Source: Thermococcus sp. (lineage in GTDB: Archaea; Methanobacteriota_B; Thermococci; Thermococcales; Thermococcaceae). From it: a DNA stretch of 64,000 nt. The notes under the pieces were generated by a model, which saw nothing but the letters and a program-made list of their open reading frames with translations, was not told where the DNA came from and ran no database searches. The stretch spans positions 62,001 through 126,000 of the forward strand of contig NZ_JACDNS010000003.1 in the NCBI RefSeq assembly GCF_017656495.1, given 5' to 3'. This document shows, one piece after another, positions 42,479 to 50,914 of the stretch (the first letter of the stretch is position 1; each line of letters begins with the position of its first letter). A program made the translations under genes and the position numbers.

Positions 42479-42685
42479 ATGCCCAGATGGAAGGTCTGGA
42501 TTGATAGGGAACTTTGTGTTGGAGACGCAGTTTGTGTCAGCTTTTGTCCTGAGGTCTTCCAGCTTGATGATAATGGGAAGGCAATTGTTTTGAAGGAAGT
42601 AATTGATGAAAGTCTCTATGATTGCGTAAAAGAAGCAGTTGACGCTTGTACTGCTGCTTGCATCTATATAGAACGGATAACATAA
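42479..42685 (+). CDS. ferredoxin 1, Asp-ligated 4Fe-4S type
   Basis: A 68-residue single-cluster ferredoxin like that of Pyrococcus. The cluster motif is C13-V-G-D16-A-V-C19, with Asp in place of the second Cys, then VSFCPEVF; the C-terminal ligand is in VDACTAAC. The Pro usually after the last ligand Cys is replaced by Thr, and an extra Cys (C62 region) is present, so the cluster surroundings differ from copy 2. An N-terminal MPRWKVWIDRE strand is typical. ATG follows GGTGATTGC. Confidence 0.88.
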   Translation: MPRWKVWIDRELCVGDAVCVSFCPEVFQLDDNGKAIVLKEVIDESLYDCVKEAVDACTAACIYIERIT

Positions 42686-42740
42686 ACACTTTTCAGTGCT
42701 TTTCACTTTATCATGTGAAATTGTTTTTGCATGTCTCCAT

Positions 42741-42760
42741 TTTAACAAAAGGTTTATATC
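42741..42760 (+). promoter_or_regulatory. promoter copy 2 of duplicated ferredoxin unit
   Basis: TTTAACAAAAGGTTTATATC has the same BRE/TATA arrangement as 42427-42446, about 42 bases before the second ferredoxin ATG. It shows that gene duplication included the promoter. Confidence 0.6.
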
Positions 42761-42773
42761 CAAAGGTTTGTAA

Positions 42774-42998
<225 letters not shown>

Positions 42999-43102
42999 GT
43001 TTTATGGCTTTTAATCTTTTCTCTTTATTGTTTAGGTCTTTGGCGATTTTGAGTATTTGCTAATAAGTAGTTATACACCTTTGGTTGAAAAAACTCTTTT
43101 AA

Positions 43103-43333
<231 letters not shown>

Positions 43334-43380
43334 TTTTCTTCTCACTTTATTTTATATTGTTAACATAAAGAAAGAAAAGT

Positions 43381-44553
43381 TCATTCTAAGGTGAGATTGA
43401 ATTTCTTGGCCTGCTCTAGGACGTATTCTCTGATATCTCTTGCTTTGGGCAATTCTGCAACTATTTCACCGTTTTCAATGAGAGGCTTTAAGAGTGGCTC
43501 TACTTTTGCCCCGCATATTGGACAGCGTTCGAGCTTCTTCTTGGCTGGAACTCTATGGTAGTGTCCGTTCTCACAGCGGTAAACTTGTTTTCTTCCGCTT
43601 AACTTACCTCGCTTGGTTATTGGCTTTCCTTCTATCTCCACTATGTCAAGTGAGAAGTCAACGGGCTTTGCTGAAGCTATTGACCCACCAACTCCAAAGG
43701 CATCAGCAACATCCACAAGCTCTTTTATGCTTTCTTCATCAAGTCCGCCGCTGAGGAAAATCTTAACATGGCTGTATCCCCTTAAGTCAAGCTCCCAGCG
43801 AACCTCTTCGACTATCTTTCTAAAGTTTCCTCTTCTTGAGCTTGGAGTATCAAGCCTAACCGCAAAAAGTCTTTCCCCTAAGGCTTCAGCCGCCATCAAT
43901 GCCTCAAACTTCTCATCACAGAAGGTATCAACCAACGCAGTCCTTGGAACTTCTGGTTCAACAACTTCATCAAAATATTTCCAAGCTTTCACTTGGTTTC
44001 CAACTGTCAGAATCAAAGCATGTGGCATTGTTCCAACGGGTTTTTCGCCAATCATCTCAGCCCCCAAAACTCCGCTTACTCCATCACAGCCCCCTATAAA
44101 AGCTGCTCTATCAATCATTGGGGCTATAGCTGGATGCATGTGTCTTATTCCAAAGGAATAGGTGGGCTTAAACTTTGCAGCTATTTTTACTCTTAAGGCT
44201 GCTGTTGCAATTCCGCTTGCTTGGCTGAGCATTCCCAATAAGGCAGTCTCATAAATTCCAAACTCCTCATAATAACCCTCAATTTGCATAACTGGTTCAT
44301 ATGGGTGGAATATTGTCCCCTCCGGCATGGAATAAACGTTCACTGGTAGGCCTTCCAAAAGTTTGGCAACCTCTTCAACTCCAGCCAAAACTCCCCACTT
44401 CCATCCCTTAGGAAGAGAAGTTGTTGAAACATCTGCAAGAACCTTCTTATGAATACCTTTTGCCTCAAGTATCTTCTTTGTTCTGATGAAGTAAACATCA
44501 GTAGTTTTTCCAGCTTTTATGTCATCTTCATGGGCAATGTAAAAGTCTTTCAT
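43381..44553 (-). CDS. pncB: nicotinate phosphoribosyltransferase
   Basis: A 390-residue NAPRTase that turns nicotinate and PRPP into NaMN for NAD salvage. Conserved parts are the N-terminal TTDVYFIRT, FGIRHMHPAIAPMIDRAAF, ALVDTFCDEKFEAL, VRLDTPSSRRGNF and IFLSGGLDE. A C-terminal zinc ribbon (YRCENGH, CPICGAK) is found in archaeal forms. ATG has GAGGTGAGAAA upstream. It is divergent from the flavodoxin gene. Confidence 0.92.
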   Translation of the reverse strand: MKDFYIAHEDDIKAGKTTDVYFIRTKKILEAKGIHKKVLADVSTTSLPKGWKWGVLAGVEEVAKLLEGLPVNVYSMPEGTIFHPYEPVMQIEGYYEEFGIYETALLGMLSQASGIATAALRVKIAAKFKPTYSFGIRHMHPAIAPMIDRAAFIGGCDGVSGVLGAEMIGEKPVGTMPHALILTVGNQVKAWKYFDEVVEPEVPRTALVDTFCDEKFEALMAAEALGERLFAVRLDTPSSRRGNFRKIVEEVRWELDLRGYSHVKIFLSGGLDEESIKELVDVADAFGVGGSIASAKPVDFSLDIVEIEGKPITKRGKLSGRKQVYRCENGHYHRVPAKKKLERCPICGAKVEPLLKPLIENGEIVAELPKARDIREYVLEQAKKFNLTLE

Positions 44554-44667
44554 TTTCTCACCTCCGATGCTTTAACTTTTACATTAGACAAATTTAGAGT
44601 TTTTGGTTTTGAGCGTGATAAAATAGTTATAACTGATCTGCCCTACTTCAACATTGAGTGGAGAAAA

Positions 44668-45120
44668 ATGAAGGTTTGCGTCATCTATGACACAAAGAAA
44701 GGCTCAACTGAAATGATAGCTAACTGGATGAGAGAGTCTATAGAAAGGAAAGCTGAAGTTAGGATGATGCATGTTACCAAAGTCGATAGCCTAAAAGATT
44801 GTGACTTAGTTGTAATTGGAAGTCCCATATATTACGAACGCCCATTGAAGAGTGTTCTTAAGTTTTTGGAGCAGCGTCAAAATGAACTTAAAGGCAAGAA
44901 AGTTGCTGTCTTTGTAGTCTGCATGGCTGGAATATTTGGACATGCTGGTAAAACTTATGCCGAGAAGCGCTATGTTGGAGCTTTGATTAAAAGAGTTCCA
45001 GGAAAAATCATCGGGACAGCCATCATTAGAGGATGGATTAGAAAGCCTGATTTCTCACAAAAGGTGGTGGTTCAAAAATGGATTAAAGAACTTCTCAAAA
45101 ATTTAGAAGTCAAATCTTGA
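44668..45120 (+). CDS. flavodoxin-domain protein
   Basis: A 150-residue FMN-binding protein. The phosphate loop is YDTKKGSTEMIANWM near the N terminus, followed by LVVIGSPIYYERPLKSVLKF and VCMAGIFGHAGK. It resembles the flavodoxin domain of HemG-type protoporphyrinogen oxidases and of rubredoxin:O2 enzymes. No membrane part is present. ATG 44668 is chosen; a longer frame from 44449 would run antisense into pncB. The end overlaps a convergent hydrolase gene by 11 bases. Confidence 0.82.
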   Translation: MKVCVIYDTKKGSTEMIANWMRESIERKAEVRMMHVTKVDSLKDCDLVVIGSPIYYERPLKSVLKFLEQRQNELKGKKVAVFVVCMAGIFGHAGKTYAEKRYVGALIKRVPGKIIGTAIIRGWIRKPDFSQKVVVQKWIKELLKNLEVKS

Positions 45121-46012
45121 AAGGCAACTCTGCATCTTCTCCCTTCTCGATTTTATGCAGCTCCTTTCTATATGCCTCTAGTGGCTTATCTTCCCTTTTG
45201 AGGAACCGTGCAAAAGTTAAAGGTTCTTTCTCAAGCTGAGCAAAGAATTCTGGGTAGCGTTTGTCTCTGATAAGATGATGGTCGAGGATTATCTGAGCGT
45301 TGGTCTCTTTTATGATTTCATTTAGATTTTTGAGTCCCGTGTTCCAAGCGTCCTTGACCCTATAACCTTCCAAATACGTCGGGGGACCCCCCGTGATGAG
45401 GACGTCTGGCATCTGTTTTATTATCCAGTCCACGGCTTTTCTATTTAAAAGCTGAATGTCGCTTGCGTGAACCAATCTCTTCGTTCCATCATCAATCATA
45501 ACCATGAGGACAAAGCCGAGTTTAGTTCCTTCACTTCCATGGGGAACTGCGGGGGAAAATTCCATTATGAAGTCTCCAAAGTCAAAAAATTTCCCATCCG
45601 CGTATTCGATCCTTTTGGCTATCTTTTCTGCCTCTTTAAGGAAATTCCAAGCTCTTTTTCGCTGGCTGAAATTTATGTTCTCCTTTGGATGCTTAATGAG
45701 CAAAATTTTTCTCTCATAAATCTCCCTTGCTTTTTCTGGGGATGAGCTCTCATAAATTCCTTCAAAGAAAGGTGTGTGGTGGTCATAATGATAATGAGAA
45801 ATTGTAACTATATCCGCTTTTTTGGCATAGGATTGGATTTTCTCCCTTGCTTTCATCAATGCTTCGAGCTCAGCTTTTGCTGGGGGTAAAGAGTATCGTT
45901 TGGGTCCTAAGGCTGCACCTGGGTCAATCAAAATTCCAGTTTTATCAATTTTAACATAAGTGGCCAGACTCCTAACACCCAAGCTCTCAGATGCTAAGGG
46001 GATGATTTTCAT
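45110..46012 (-). CDS. metallo-beta-lactamase-fold hydrolase (UPF0282)
   Basis: A 300-residue protein with the HxHxDH metal motif in TISHYHYDHHTPFFEG, later His/Asp ligands in VPHGSEG and VHASDIQLL, and LDHHLIRD near the end. It belongs to the archaeal UPF0282 group. Substrate is unknown. ATG 46012 is preferred, having GGTGG upstream; a longer in-frame extension to 46429 would be antisense to the aor coding region in composition and has no start signal. It follows aor by 61 bases on the same strand. Confidence 0.82.
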   Translation of the reverse strand: MKIIPLASESLGVRSLATYVKIDKTGILIDPGAALGPKRYSLPPAKAELEALMKAREKIQSYAKKADIVTISHYHYDHHTPFFEGIYESSSPEKAREIYERKILLIKHPKENINFSQRKRAWNFLKEAEKIAKRIEYADGKFFDFGDFIMEFSPAVPHGSEGTKLGFVLMVMIDDGTKRLVHASDIQLLNRKAVDWIIKQMPDVLITGGPPTYLEGYRVKDAWNTGLKNLNEIIKETNAQIILDHHLIRDKRYPEFFAQLEKEPLTFARFLKREDKPLEAYRKELHKIEKGEDAELPFKI

Positions 46013-46073
46013 AAGACCACCAAGAAAAGAACTGCAGAGGAAAATAAAAAGGCAACGGTGAAAAAGAGAAAAA

Positions 46074-47891
46074 TCAAGCAAACTCTTCAAGTCCAAGCTC
46101 CTTGATCTTCTCCTCTGGGATCTTTCCGTCCTCTGTCCATCCTCTGAACTTGTAGTACCTTGGAAGCATCTCCTTGAGTCTAACGACGTGTCCCTTGTTT
46201 GGTCCTGACTTAACGGGCTCCTCAAGGAGTCTCTTTGGCAATGTGTCCTCCTTGAGTGGGTCAAGTCCGGCTTTGAGGTTGAAGAGCCTCTCTGCGTTCC
46301 AGATTCTCTCACCGATCTTGAGATATTCCTCAGTTGTGAAGTCCCAGCCGAGAGCTGCGTTGAGCAGGTCTCTGTAGTCATCAGCTCCAAGACCGAATGT
46401 TGTGAAGAGACATAATCCTGCTGCATCAATTAATGCTGTTAAGTCTTGGAAGAGGATGACCATCTTCACTTTCTCGTCGCTTATGTCGTGTGGATCCATC
46501 TTGTATGGGTATCCTAAGATTTCTGGGCTGATCATGTACTGCTTGATGTGACAGCCACCTCTGTTGTTTGTTGCATAACCTAGTCCGTGACCTTCGGCAC
46601 CTCTTGGGTCATAGGCTGGAAGCTCTTGCTTCTTAACACCCATGAAGTACTCGACACCGTTAAACTTCTCAGCGAGTCTGTAACCACCTTCAGCCAAGAT
46701 GTCTCCAAAGCCCTCTCTGAATGTCAGCTTTTCAATGTAGTAGTGCAGAACTTCAGTGTTTCCAAACCTGAGTGGTGGAGCATCTCCTATGTCTTCGGGC
46801 TTTATGAGGCCTCTCTCATAGAGCTCCATTGCTGTTGCCAAGGTACCACCTGTTGAGATTGTATCTAGTCCATACTCGTCACATAAGTGGTTTGCCTCAA
46901 TTATGCTTGCAAGGTCATTGATTCCCAAGTGTGCACCGAGAGCCCAAATGCTCTCATACTCTGGGCCTTCAGTCTCTCCAAGGGTTGGGAGAACGTTAAC
47001 TCTTCCACATCCAATTGGACATGCGAAACATGGCTTGTTCCTCTTGAGGTACTTTGCCCTCATGGCTTCACCACTCTGTTCTTCGGCATACTCGAATTGG
47101 CTCTCTTGGAAGTTTCTTGTTGGGTAGAGACCGTTTGAATTGATGATGTTAACCAGAACTGCAGTTCCATAGTTTGGCAGTCCGCCACCAGCAACCGGGT
47201 CTTTCTTGAGCTTCTCAATCTTCTCCTTAACAACGCTTGTGAATTTCTGCCTGTCAGCGATCTCAACTCTCTTGTGTCCTCTTACGACAACAGCCTTAAG
47301 GTTCTTTGATCCCATTACAGCACCAACACCGCCTCTACCTGCTGCTCTGTGTCCGTTGTTCATCACGGCAGCGAATCTGACTAAGTTTTCACCAGCTGGT
47401 CCAATTGATGCGATCTGTACCCTCTTGTCTCCAACTTCCTCTGTGAGAATCTTCTCTGTCTCGCTGACGACTTTGCCCCACACGTGTGAGGCATCCCTCA
47501 GCTCAACTTGGTCATCATTTATGTAGAGGTAAACGGGGTGGTCAGCTTTTCCTTCAAAGATTATCGCATCCCATCCGGCAAACTTGAGCTCTGCACCGAA
47601 GAATCCACCAGAGTTTGCCATTGCGATATAACCTGTTAGTGGGCTCTTTGTGATGACCATGTATCTACCGCCTGTTGGGGCGGTTGTTCCTGTTAGTGGA
47701 CCTGTTGCAAAGATTAACTTGTTCTCTGGGCTGAATGGGTCAACCTTGGGATCCATTTCTTTGAGAAGGTAGTAGATTCCGAAACCTCTGGTTCCAAGCC
47801 ACTTCTTGGCAAATTTCTCATCAATTTTTTCTTCACTAATCTTTCCTGTTGTCAAGTTTACCCTCAAAATTTTGCCTTGGTATCCGAACAT
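46074..47891 (-). CDS. aor: tungsten-containing aldehyde:ferredoxin oxidoreductase
   Basis: A 605-residue enzyme, the same length as P. furiosus AOR. It oxidises aldehydes from amino-acid breakdown to acids, reducing ferredoxin. The N-terminal domain has GPLTGTTAPTGGRYMVITKS and RAAGRGGVGAVMGSKNLKAV; 4Fe-4S Cys are in CFACPIGCG (about residue 288) with the fourth in AAGLCLF; pterin-binding motifs DPRGAEGHGLGYAT and DAAGLC are present. The maturase gene cmo lies just upstream on the same strand. A 175-base gap with an AT-rich stretch likely carries its own strong promoter. Confidence 0.96.
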   Translation of the reverse strand: MFGYQGKILRVNLTTGKISEEKIDEKFAKKWLGTRGFGIYYLLKEMDPKVDPFSPENKLIFATGPLTGTTAPTGGRYMVITKSPLTGYIAMANSGGFFGAELKFAGWDAIIFEGKADHPVYLYINDDQVELRDASHVWGKVVSETEKILTEEVGDKRVQIASIGPAGENLVRFAAVMNNGHRAAGRGGVGAVMGSKNLKAVVVRGHKRVEIADRQKFTSVVKEKIEKLKKDPVAGGGLPNYGTAVLVNIINSNGLYPTRNFQESQFEYAEEQSGEAMRAKYLKRNKPCFACPIGCGRVNVLPTLGETEGPEYESIWALGAHLGINDLASIIEANHLCDEYGLDTISTGGTLATAMELYERGLIKPEDIGDAPPLRFGNTEVLHYYIEKLTFREGFGDILAEGGYRLAEKFNGVEYFMGVKKQELPAYDPRGAEGHGLGYATNNRGGCHIKQYMISPEILGYPYKMDPHDISDEKVKMVILFQDLTALIDAAGLCLFTTFGLGADDYRDLLNAALGWDFTTEEYLKIGERIWNAERLFNLKAGLDPLKEDTLPKRLLEEPVKSGPNKGHVVRLKEMLPRYYKFRGWTEDGKIPEEKIKELGLEEFA

Positions 47892-48066
47892 ATTTGGAAC
47901 CTCCTAAATGCTTTCAGAATGATTTTAGATATTTTATGGCTAATAAATTTGACGAAAGCAAAGGCGTTTATTGACGAAGATATTGTTAAATTGATTTGTT
48001 TGCATACCTATTATGATAAAAACAAAACCAAAGAACTTAACAATTAGAAACAATTTGATTTCTTAG

Positions 48067-49197
48067 CTACCAGAAACCTTTAACACCTTTTTCTGGAATG
48101 GGACACATGACAATTCTTCTGGCCCATAAACAATCGCCACAACTTGGAGTGTTGCTCCAGCAATCCGCATTTGTGTCTTCAACAAAGCTGCATGAATCAA
48201 CAAGTGGGCAGTCTGTGCATGAGGGGTATAAGGCATTTTTTACAACAAATCTAAACCATGTATAGTCCCTACTTGTCCATATTTCCTTGAGAGACTTTTC
48301 TTTAACATTTCCGAAGGAATAGGCATATACTTTCTTTTCTCTACCAAAGATTATCTCTGGATATGTGTGGAGGAAGCGGTAGCAAGGAGCAACTTCTCCG
48401 TCCCACCTTATAACTGCAACATTCTTCTCTACAAAATCACAATGTCTTTCTGTTCTTAATTGAAATTCTGGTAGCTTGAGGAGGAACTGCTTGTAAGCTT
48501 TGGCATAGAGTTCATCGATGTAAGGTTGCAAATTAACACTTCCATCGTAGACTATCTGATTCGCATGCTTCTTTTCTATTGGGATTATGTTTGAAAAGAG
48601 TAAGACATCTATGCCTAAATCTCCAAGATAATCCGCTATATGAGGCATTTGCCAGTAGTTTTCTTTTGTTACAACGACTTCAACACCTATGTGGGGGAAG
48701 TCTTTTCTTTGGCGCTTTTTTTCTTCAATAATCTTCTTTATTCGATCAACAGCGACACTCGGCATTATATGTCCAATTCTGGTCTCTTGGGTTGGTATTG
48801 CATCAAGCGAAATGTAGATTAAGTCCACATCTAACTCTACAAGTTCTTTGATTCTCTTATCTGTGAGAAGGAATCCATTGGTTGACATTCCAAATGCGTA
48901 GCCTCTCTTTTTGACTTCTTTTACCATGTCCATGAAGCGCGGATGAACTGTTGGCTCCCCTATACCTCCGAAATATATCATCCCGAGCTCTGGAAATTCC
49001 TCCGCATCATCAAGGATTTTTAAGAAAAGATTATAGTCCATATCCCCCTCTTCATCTTCCCAGTACTGCTTAAAGCACATCTCGCATCTCAAATTGCACC
49101 GATTTGTTATTTCAATGTAAAGGTACTTTAAATCTGGCTCCTTTGGAATTAAAATCAAACTATTATCAAAGGTGAACCTGTGCATTTTGTCTTTCAT
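48067..49197 (-). CDS. cmo: radical SAM maturase for tungsten oxidoreductase
   Basis: A 376-residue radical SAM protein: CNLRCEMC cluster motif (about residue 34), FGGIGEPTVHP, STNGFLLTD, and a SPASM-like C terminus with CTDCPLVDSC and CGDCLWARRIVMC. This family is found next to aldehyde:ferredoxin oxidoreductase genes and is thought to modify the cofactor or enzyme. ATG 49197 has GGTGGAGT just upstream; ATG 49185 is the alternative. Confidence 0.9.
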   Translation of the reverse strand: MKDKMHRFTFDNSLILIPKEPDLKYLYIEITNRCNLRCEMCFKQYWEDEEGDMDYNLFLKILDDAEEFPELGMIYFGGIGEPTVHPRFMDMVKEVKKRGYAFGMSTNGFLLTDKRIKELVELDVDLIYISLDAIPTQETRIGHIMPSVAVDRIKKIIEEKKRQRKDFPHIGVEVVVTKENYWQMPHIADYLGDLGIDVLLFSNIIPIEKKHANQIVYDGSVNLQPYIDELYAKAYKQFLLKLPEFQLRTERHCDFVEKNVAVIRWDGEVAPCYRFLHTYPEIIFGREKKVYAYSFGNVKEKSLKEIWTSRDYTWFRFVVKNALYPSCTDCPLVDSCSFVEDTNADCWSNTPSCGDCLWARRIVMCPIPEKGVKGFW

Positions 49198-49298
49198 ACT
49201 CCACCACTGAATAGAAAAAAGATTCATCTGAATATATAAACTTTAGGCAACAAAGTTGACCTCTAGATTTTTAAGCTGAAATTAATAACTTGTGCTGA

Positions 49299-49376
<78 letters not shown>

Positions 49377-49427
49377 GCAAATTTTTCAACAACTCCTGTT
49401 GATGGGATACAAAAGCGGTGAAGTGAA

Positions 49428-50228
49428 ATGGCGATCTACTTCATAGGGTTGGGATTATATGATGAAAAGGACATCACGCTCAAGGGTCTTGAGATAGCGA
49501 GAAAATGTGATCTAGTCTTTGCAGAATTTTACACATCTCTGCTTGCAGGAACAAGGATAGAGAAAATCGAGGAGCTGATTGGAAAGCCAATTAGAGTTTT
49601 AAATAGGGAGGAGGTAGAGCTACATTTTGAGAGGATTGTACTAAGTGAGGCTAAAAACAAAGATGTGGCATTTTTAACAGCTGGTGATCCGATGGTGGCA
49701 ACAACTCATGCCGATTTAAGAATTAGGGCAAAGCAAATGGGAATTGAAAGCTATGTAATCCACGCTCCTTCCATTTACTCAGCTGTTTCAATCACAGGCT
49801 TGCAGATTTACAAGTTTGGTAAAAGCGCAACAGTTGCTTACCCTGAAAAGAATTGGTTCCCAACGAGCCACTACGATGTGATAAAGGAGAACAAGGAAAG
49901 GGGACTTCACACATTGCTTTTCCTCGATATAAAAGCTGATCAAGGGAGATATATGACAGCAAACGAAGCGATGGAGATTCTTCTCCAAGTTGAAGAGATG
50001 AAGAAGCAGAATGTGTTTACGCCTGAAACTTTTGTGGTGGTTCTTGCAAGGGCTGGCTCACTCAATCCTACACTTAAAGCTGGTTATGTGAAAGACATGA
50101 TAAAAGAAGACTTTGGAAAGCAACCCCACATAATGGTAGTTCCGGGAAGACTTCACATCGTTGAGAAGGAGTATCTTGTAGCATTTGCCGATGCTCCGGA
50201 AGAGATACTTAGGCGGAGAGATTTATAG
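49428..50228 (+). CDS. dphB: diphthine synthase
   Basis: A 266-residue SAM-dependent methyltransferase of the tetrapyrrole-methylase fold. It adds methyl groups to the modified His of elongation factor 2 on the way to diphthamide. It begins MAIYFIGLGLYDEKDITLKG and has AFLTAGDPMVATTHADLRI and VIHAPSIYSAVSITGLQIYK. Length matches the family. ATG has GGTGAAGTGAA upstream; it is placed between two tRNA genes. Confidence 0.96.
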   Translation: MAIYFIGLGLYDEKDITLKGLEIARKCDLVFAEFYTSLLAGTRIEKIEELIGKPIRVLNREEVELHFERIVLSEAKNKDVAFLTAGDPMVATTHADLRIRAKQMGIESYVIHAPSIYSAVSITGLQIYKFGKSATVAYPEKNWFPTSHYDVIKENKERGLHTLLFLDIKADQGRYMTANEAMEILLQVEEMKKQNVFTPETFVVVLARAGSLNPTLKAGYVKDMIKEDFGKQPHIMVVPGRLHIVEKEYLVAFADAPEEILRRRDL

Positions 50229-50271
50229 CGAAAGCTTTATATTTTTCGCTCTTTTCATTATTGCCGGGAAT

Positions 50272-50349
50272 GGGCCCGTGGTCTAGACTGGTTATGACGC
50301 CGCCCTCACAAGGCGGAGGTCCGGGGTTCGAATCCCCGCGGGCCCACCA
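50272..50349 (+). tRNA. tRNA-Val (anticodon CAC)
   Basis: Acceptor GGGCCCG pairs with CGGGCCC; anticodon stem CCGCC/GGCGG with loop CTCACAA, anticodon CAC; T arm with TTCGAAT; discriminator A; encoded CCA at 50347-50349. There is no intron. It reads GUG. A TATA-like CTTTATATTT precedes it. Confidence 0.95.
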
Positions 50350-50350
50350 G

Positions 50351-50616
50351 CAAACTTTTCGTCAAAAAAGTTTGATCAAAATTTGTTTATCCTTCTCCAA
50401 ATGCTGCTCTTCGGATGGATTCTTAACCAATTGACACTCCTTTTAGGGTTTCACTCAAAAAGTGTACAACGGACGCAAAAAGAAAAGAAACTACTTTAAG
50501 AGAATTATATAACTGAATCCATGCTAACTTGATATGACTTCTAGAGGATAAAGGAACTTTTCGCACTCTTCAGGCGATCTAGACATTTTGATCAAACTTT
50601 GCGCAAGCAAAGTTTG
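50351..50616. mobile_element. 266-bp non-coding element with 31-bp terminal inverted repeats
   Basis: The left end (50351-50381) and the reverse complement of the right end (50586-50616) agree at 25 of 31 positions: both begin CAAACTTT and end AAAGTTTGATCAAAA. Each end alone can fold as a hairpin. The element begins one base after the tRNA-Val CCA. Its interior (50382-50585) has no supportable gene. This looks like a MITE-type or tRNA-associated repeat, although no target-site duplication is clear. It could also be a pair of processing or termination hairpins. Confidence 0.5.
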
Positions 50617-50622
50617 TTAGTA

Positions 50623-50648
50623 AAGCTTAAAAATCAAGCTTAAAAATC
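50623..50648 (+). repeat. tandem 13-bp duplication with TATA-like core
   Basis: AAGCTTAAAAATC occurs twice without spacing (50623-50635 and 50636-50648). Each copy contains CTTAAAAAT, a TATA-like element. The upstream copy is well placed to drive the zinc-finger gene at 50668. Confidence 0.6.
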
Positions 50649-50667
50649 AAAGCACGGGGGTGGAGAG

Positions 50668-50811
50668 ATGGCGGTGTTGAAAGCAATAAAGGTCAAGGAC
50701 AGGGATGGTGAGATATTCTTCAGATGCCCAAGATGTGGGATGGTCTTTAAGAGGAGCAAAGATTATATCAAGCACATAAACAGAGCACACGGCCATCTCT
50801 TCAAGAAGTGA
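50668..50811 (+). CDS. 47-residue C2H2-type zinc-finger protein
   Basis: A very small protein: [18 protein letters not shown], then C-P-R-C, a 12-residue loop ([12 protein letters not shown]) and H-x4-H (HINRAH), ending HLFKK. The spacing CxxC...HxxxxH is that of a single classical zinc finger, and basic residues around it suggest nucleic-acid binding. ATG follows GGGGGTGGAGAG, a strong site, and the frame has the codon pattern of a real gene. Single-finger proteins of this size are known in Thermococcales; role unknown. Confidence 0.8.
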   Translation: MAVLKAIKVKDRDGEIFFRCPRCGMVFKRSKDYIKHINRAHGHLFKK

Positions 50812-50856
50812 GTCCTTTTCTTAATTTTTATTAAGAAAAAAGCAAAAATTCTAAAG

Positions 50857-50914
50857 GGGATGAGGAAACAGCCAGGACCCTGAGTTGTGATGAGCGGTTG
50901 GGCTTTCCGACCGA
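50857..50914 (+). ncRNA. probable box C/D guide sRNA
   Basis: C-like box GGGATGA (50857-50863), D' CTGA (50880-50883), C' GTGATGA (50887-50893), and D-like CCGA (50907-50910 or 50911-50914). The D' guide is about 16 bases and the D guide 13-17. The C and D boxes depart from consensus at one position each, so confidence is moderate. It lies between the zinc-finger gene and the convergent end of the CWB2 gene. Confidence 0.5.

Noticed and set aside
43613-44161. A 182-codon plus-strand frame opposite pncB.
   Set aside because: Ser/Pro-rich composition typical of an antisense shadow; pncB motifs on the minus strand are clear.
46013-46429. N-terminal extension of the UPF0282 hydrolase frame.
   Set aside because: It overlaps aor in another frame, reads as Arg/Ser-rich noise, and a good start with ribosome-binding site exists at 46012.
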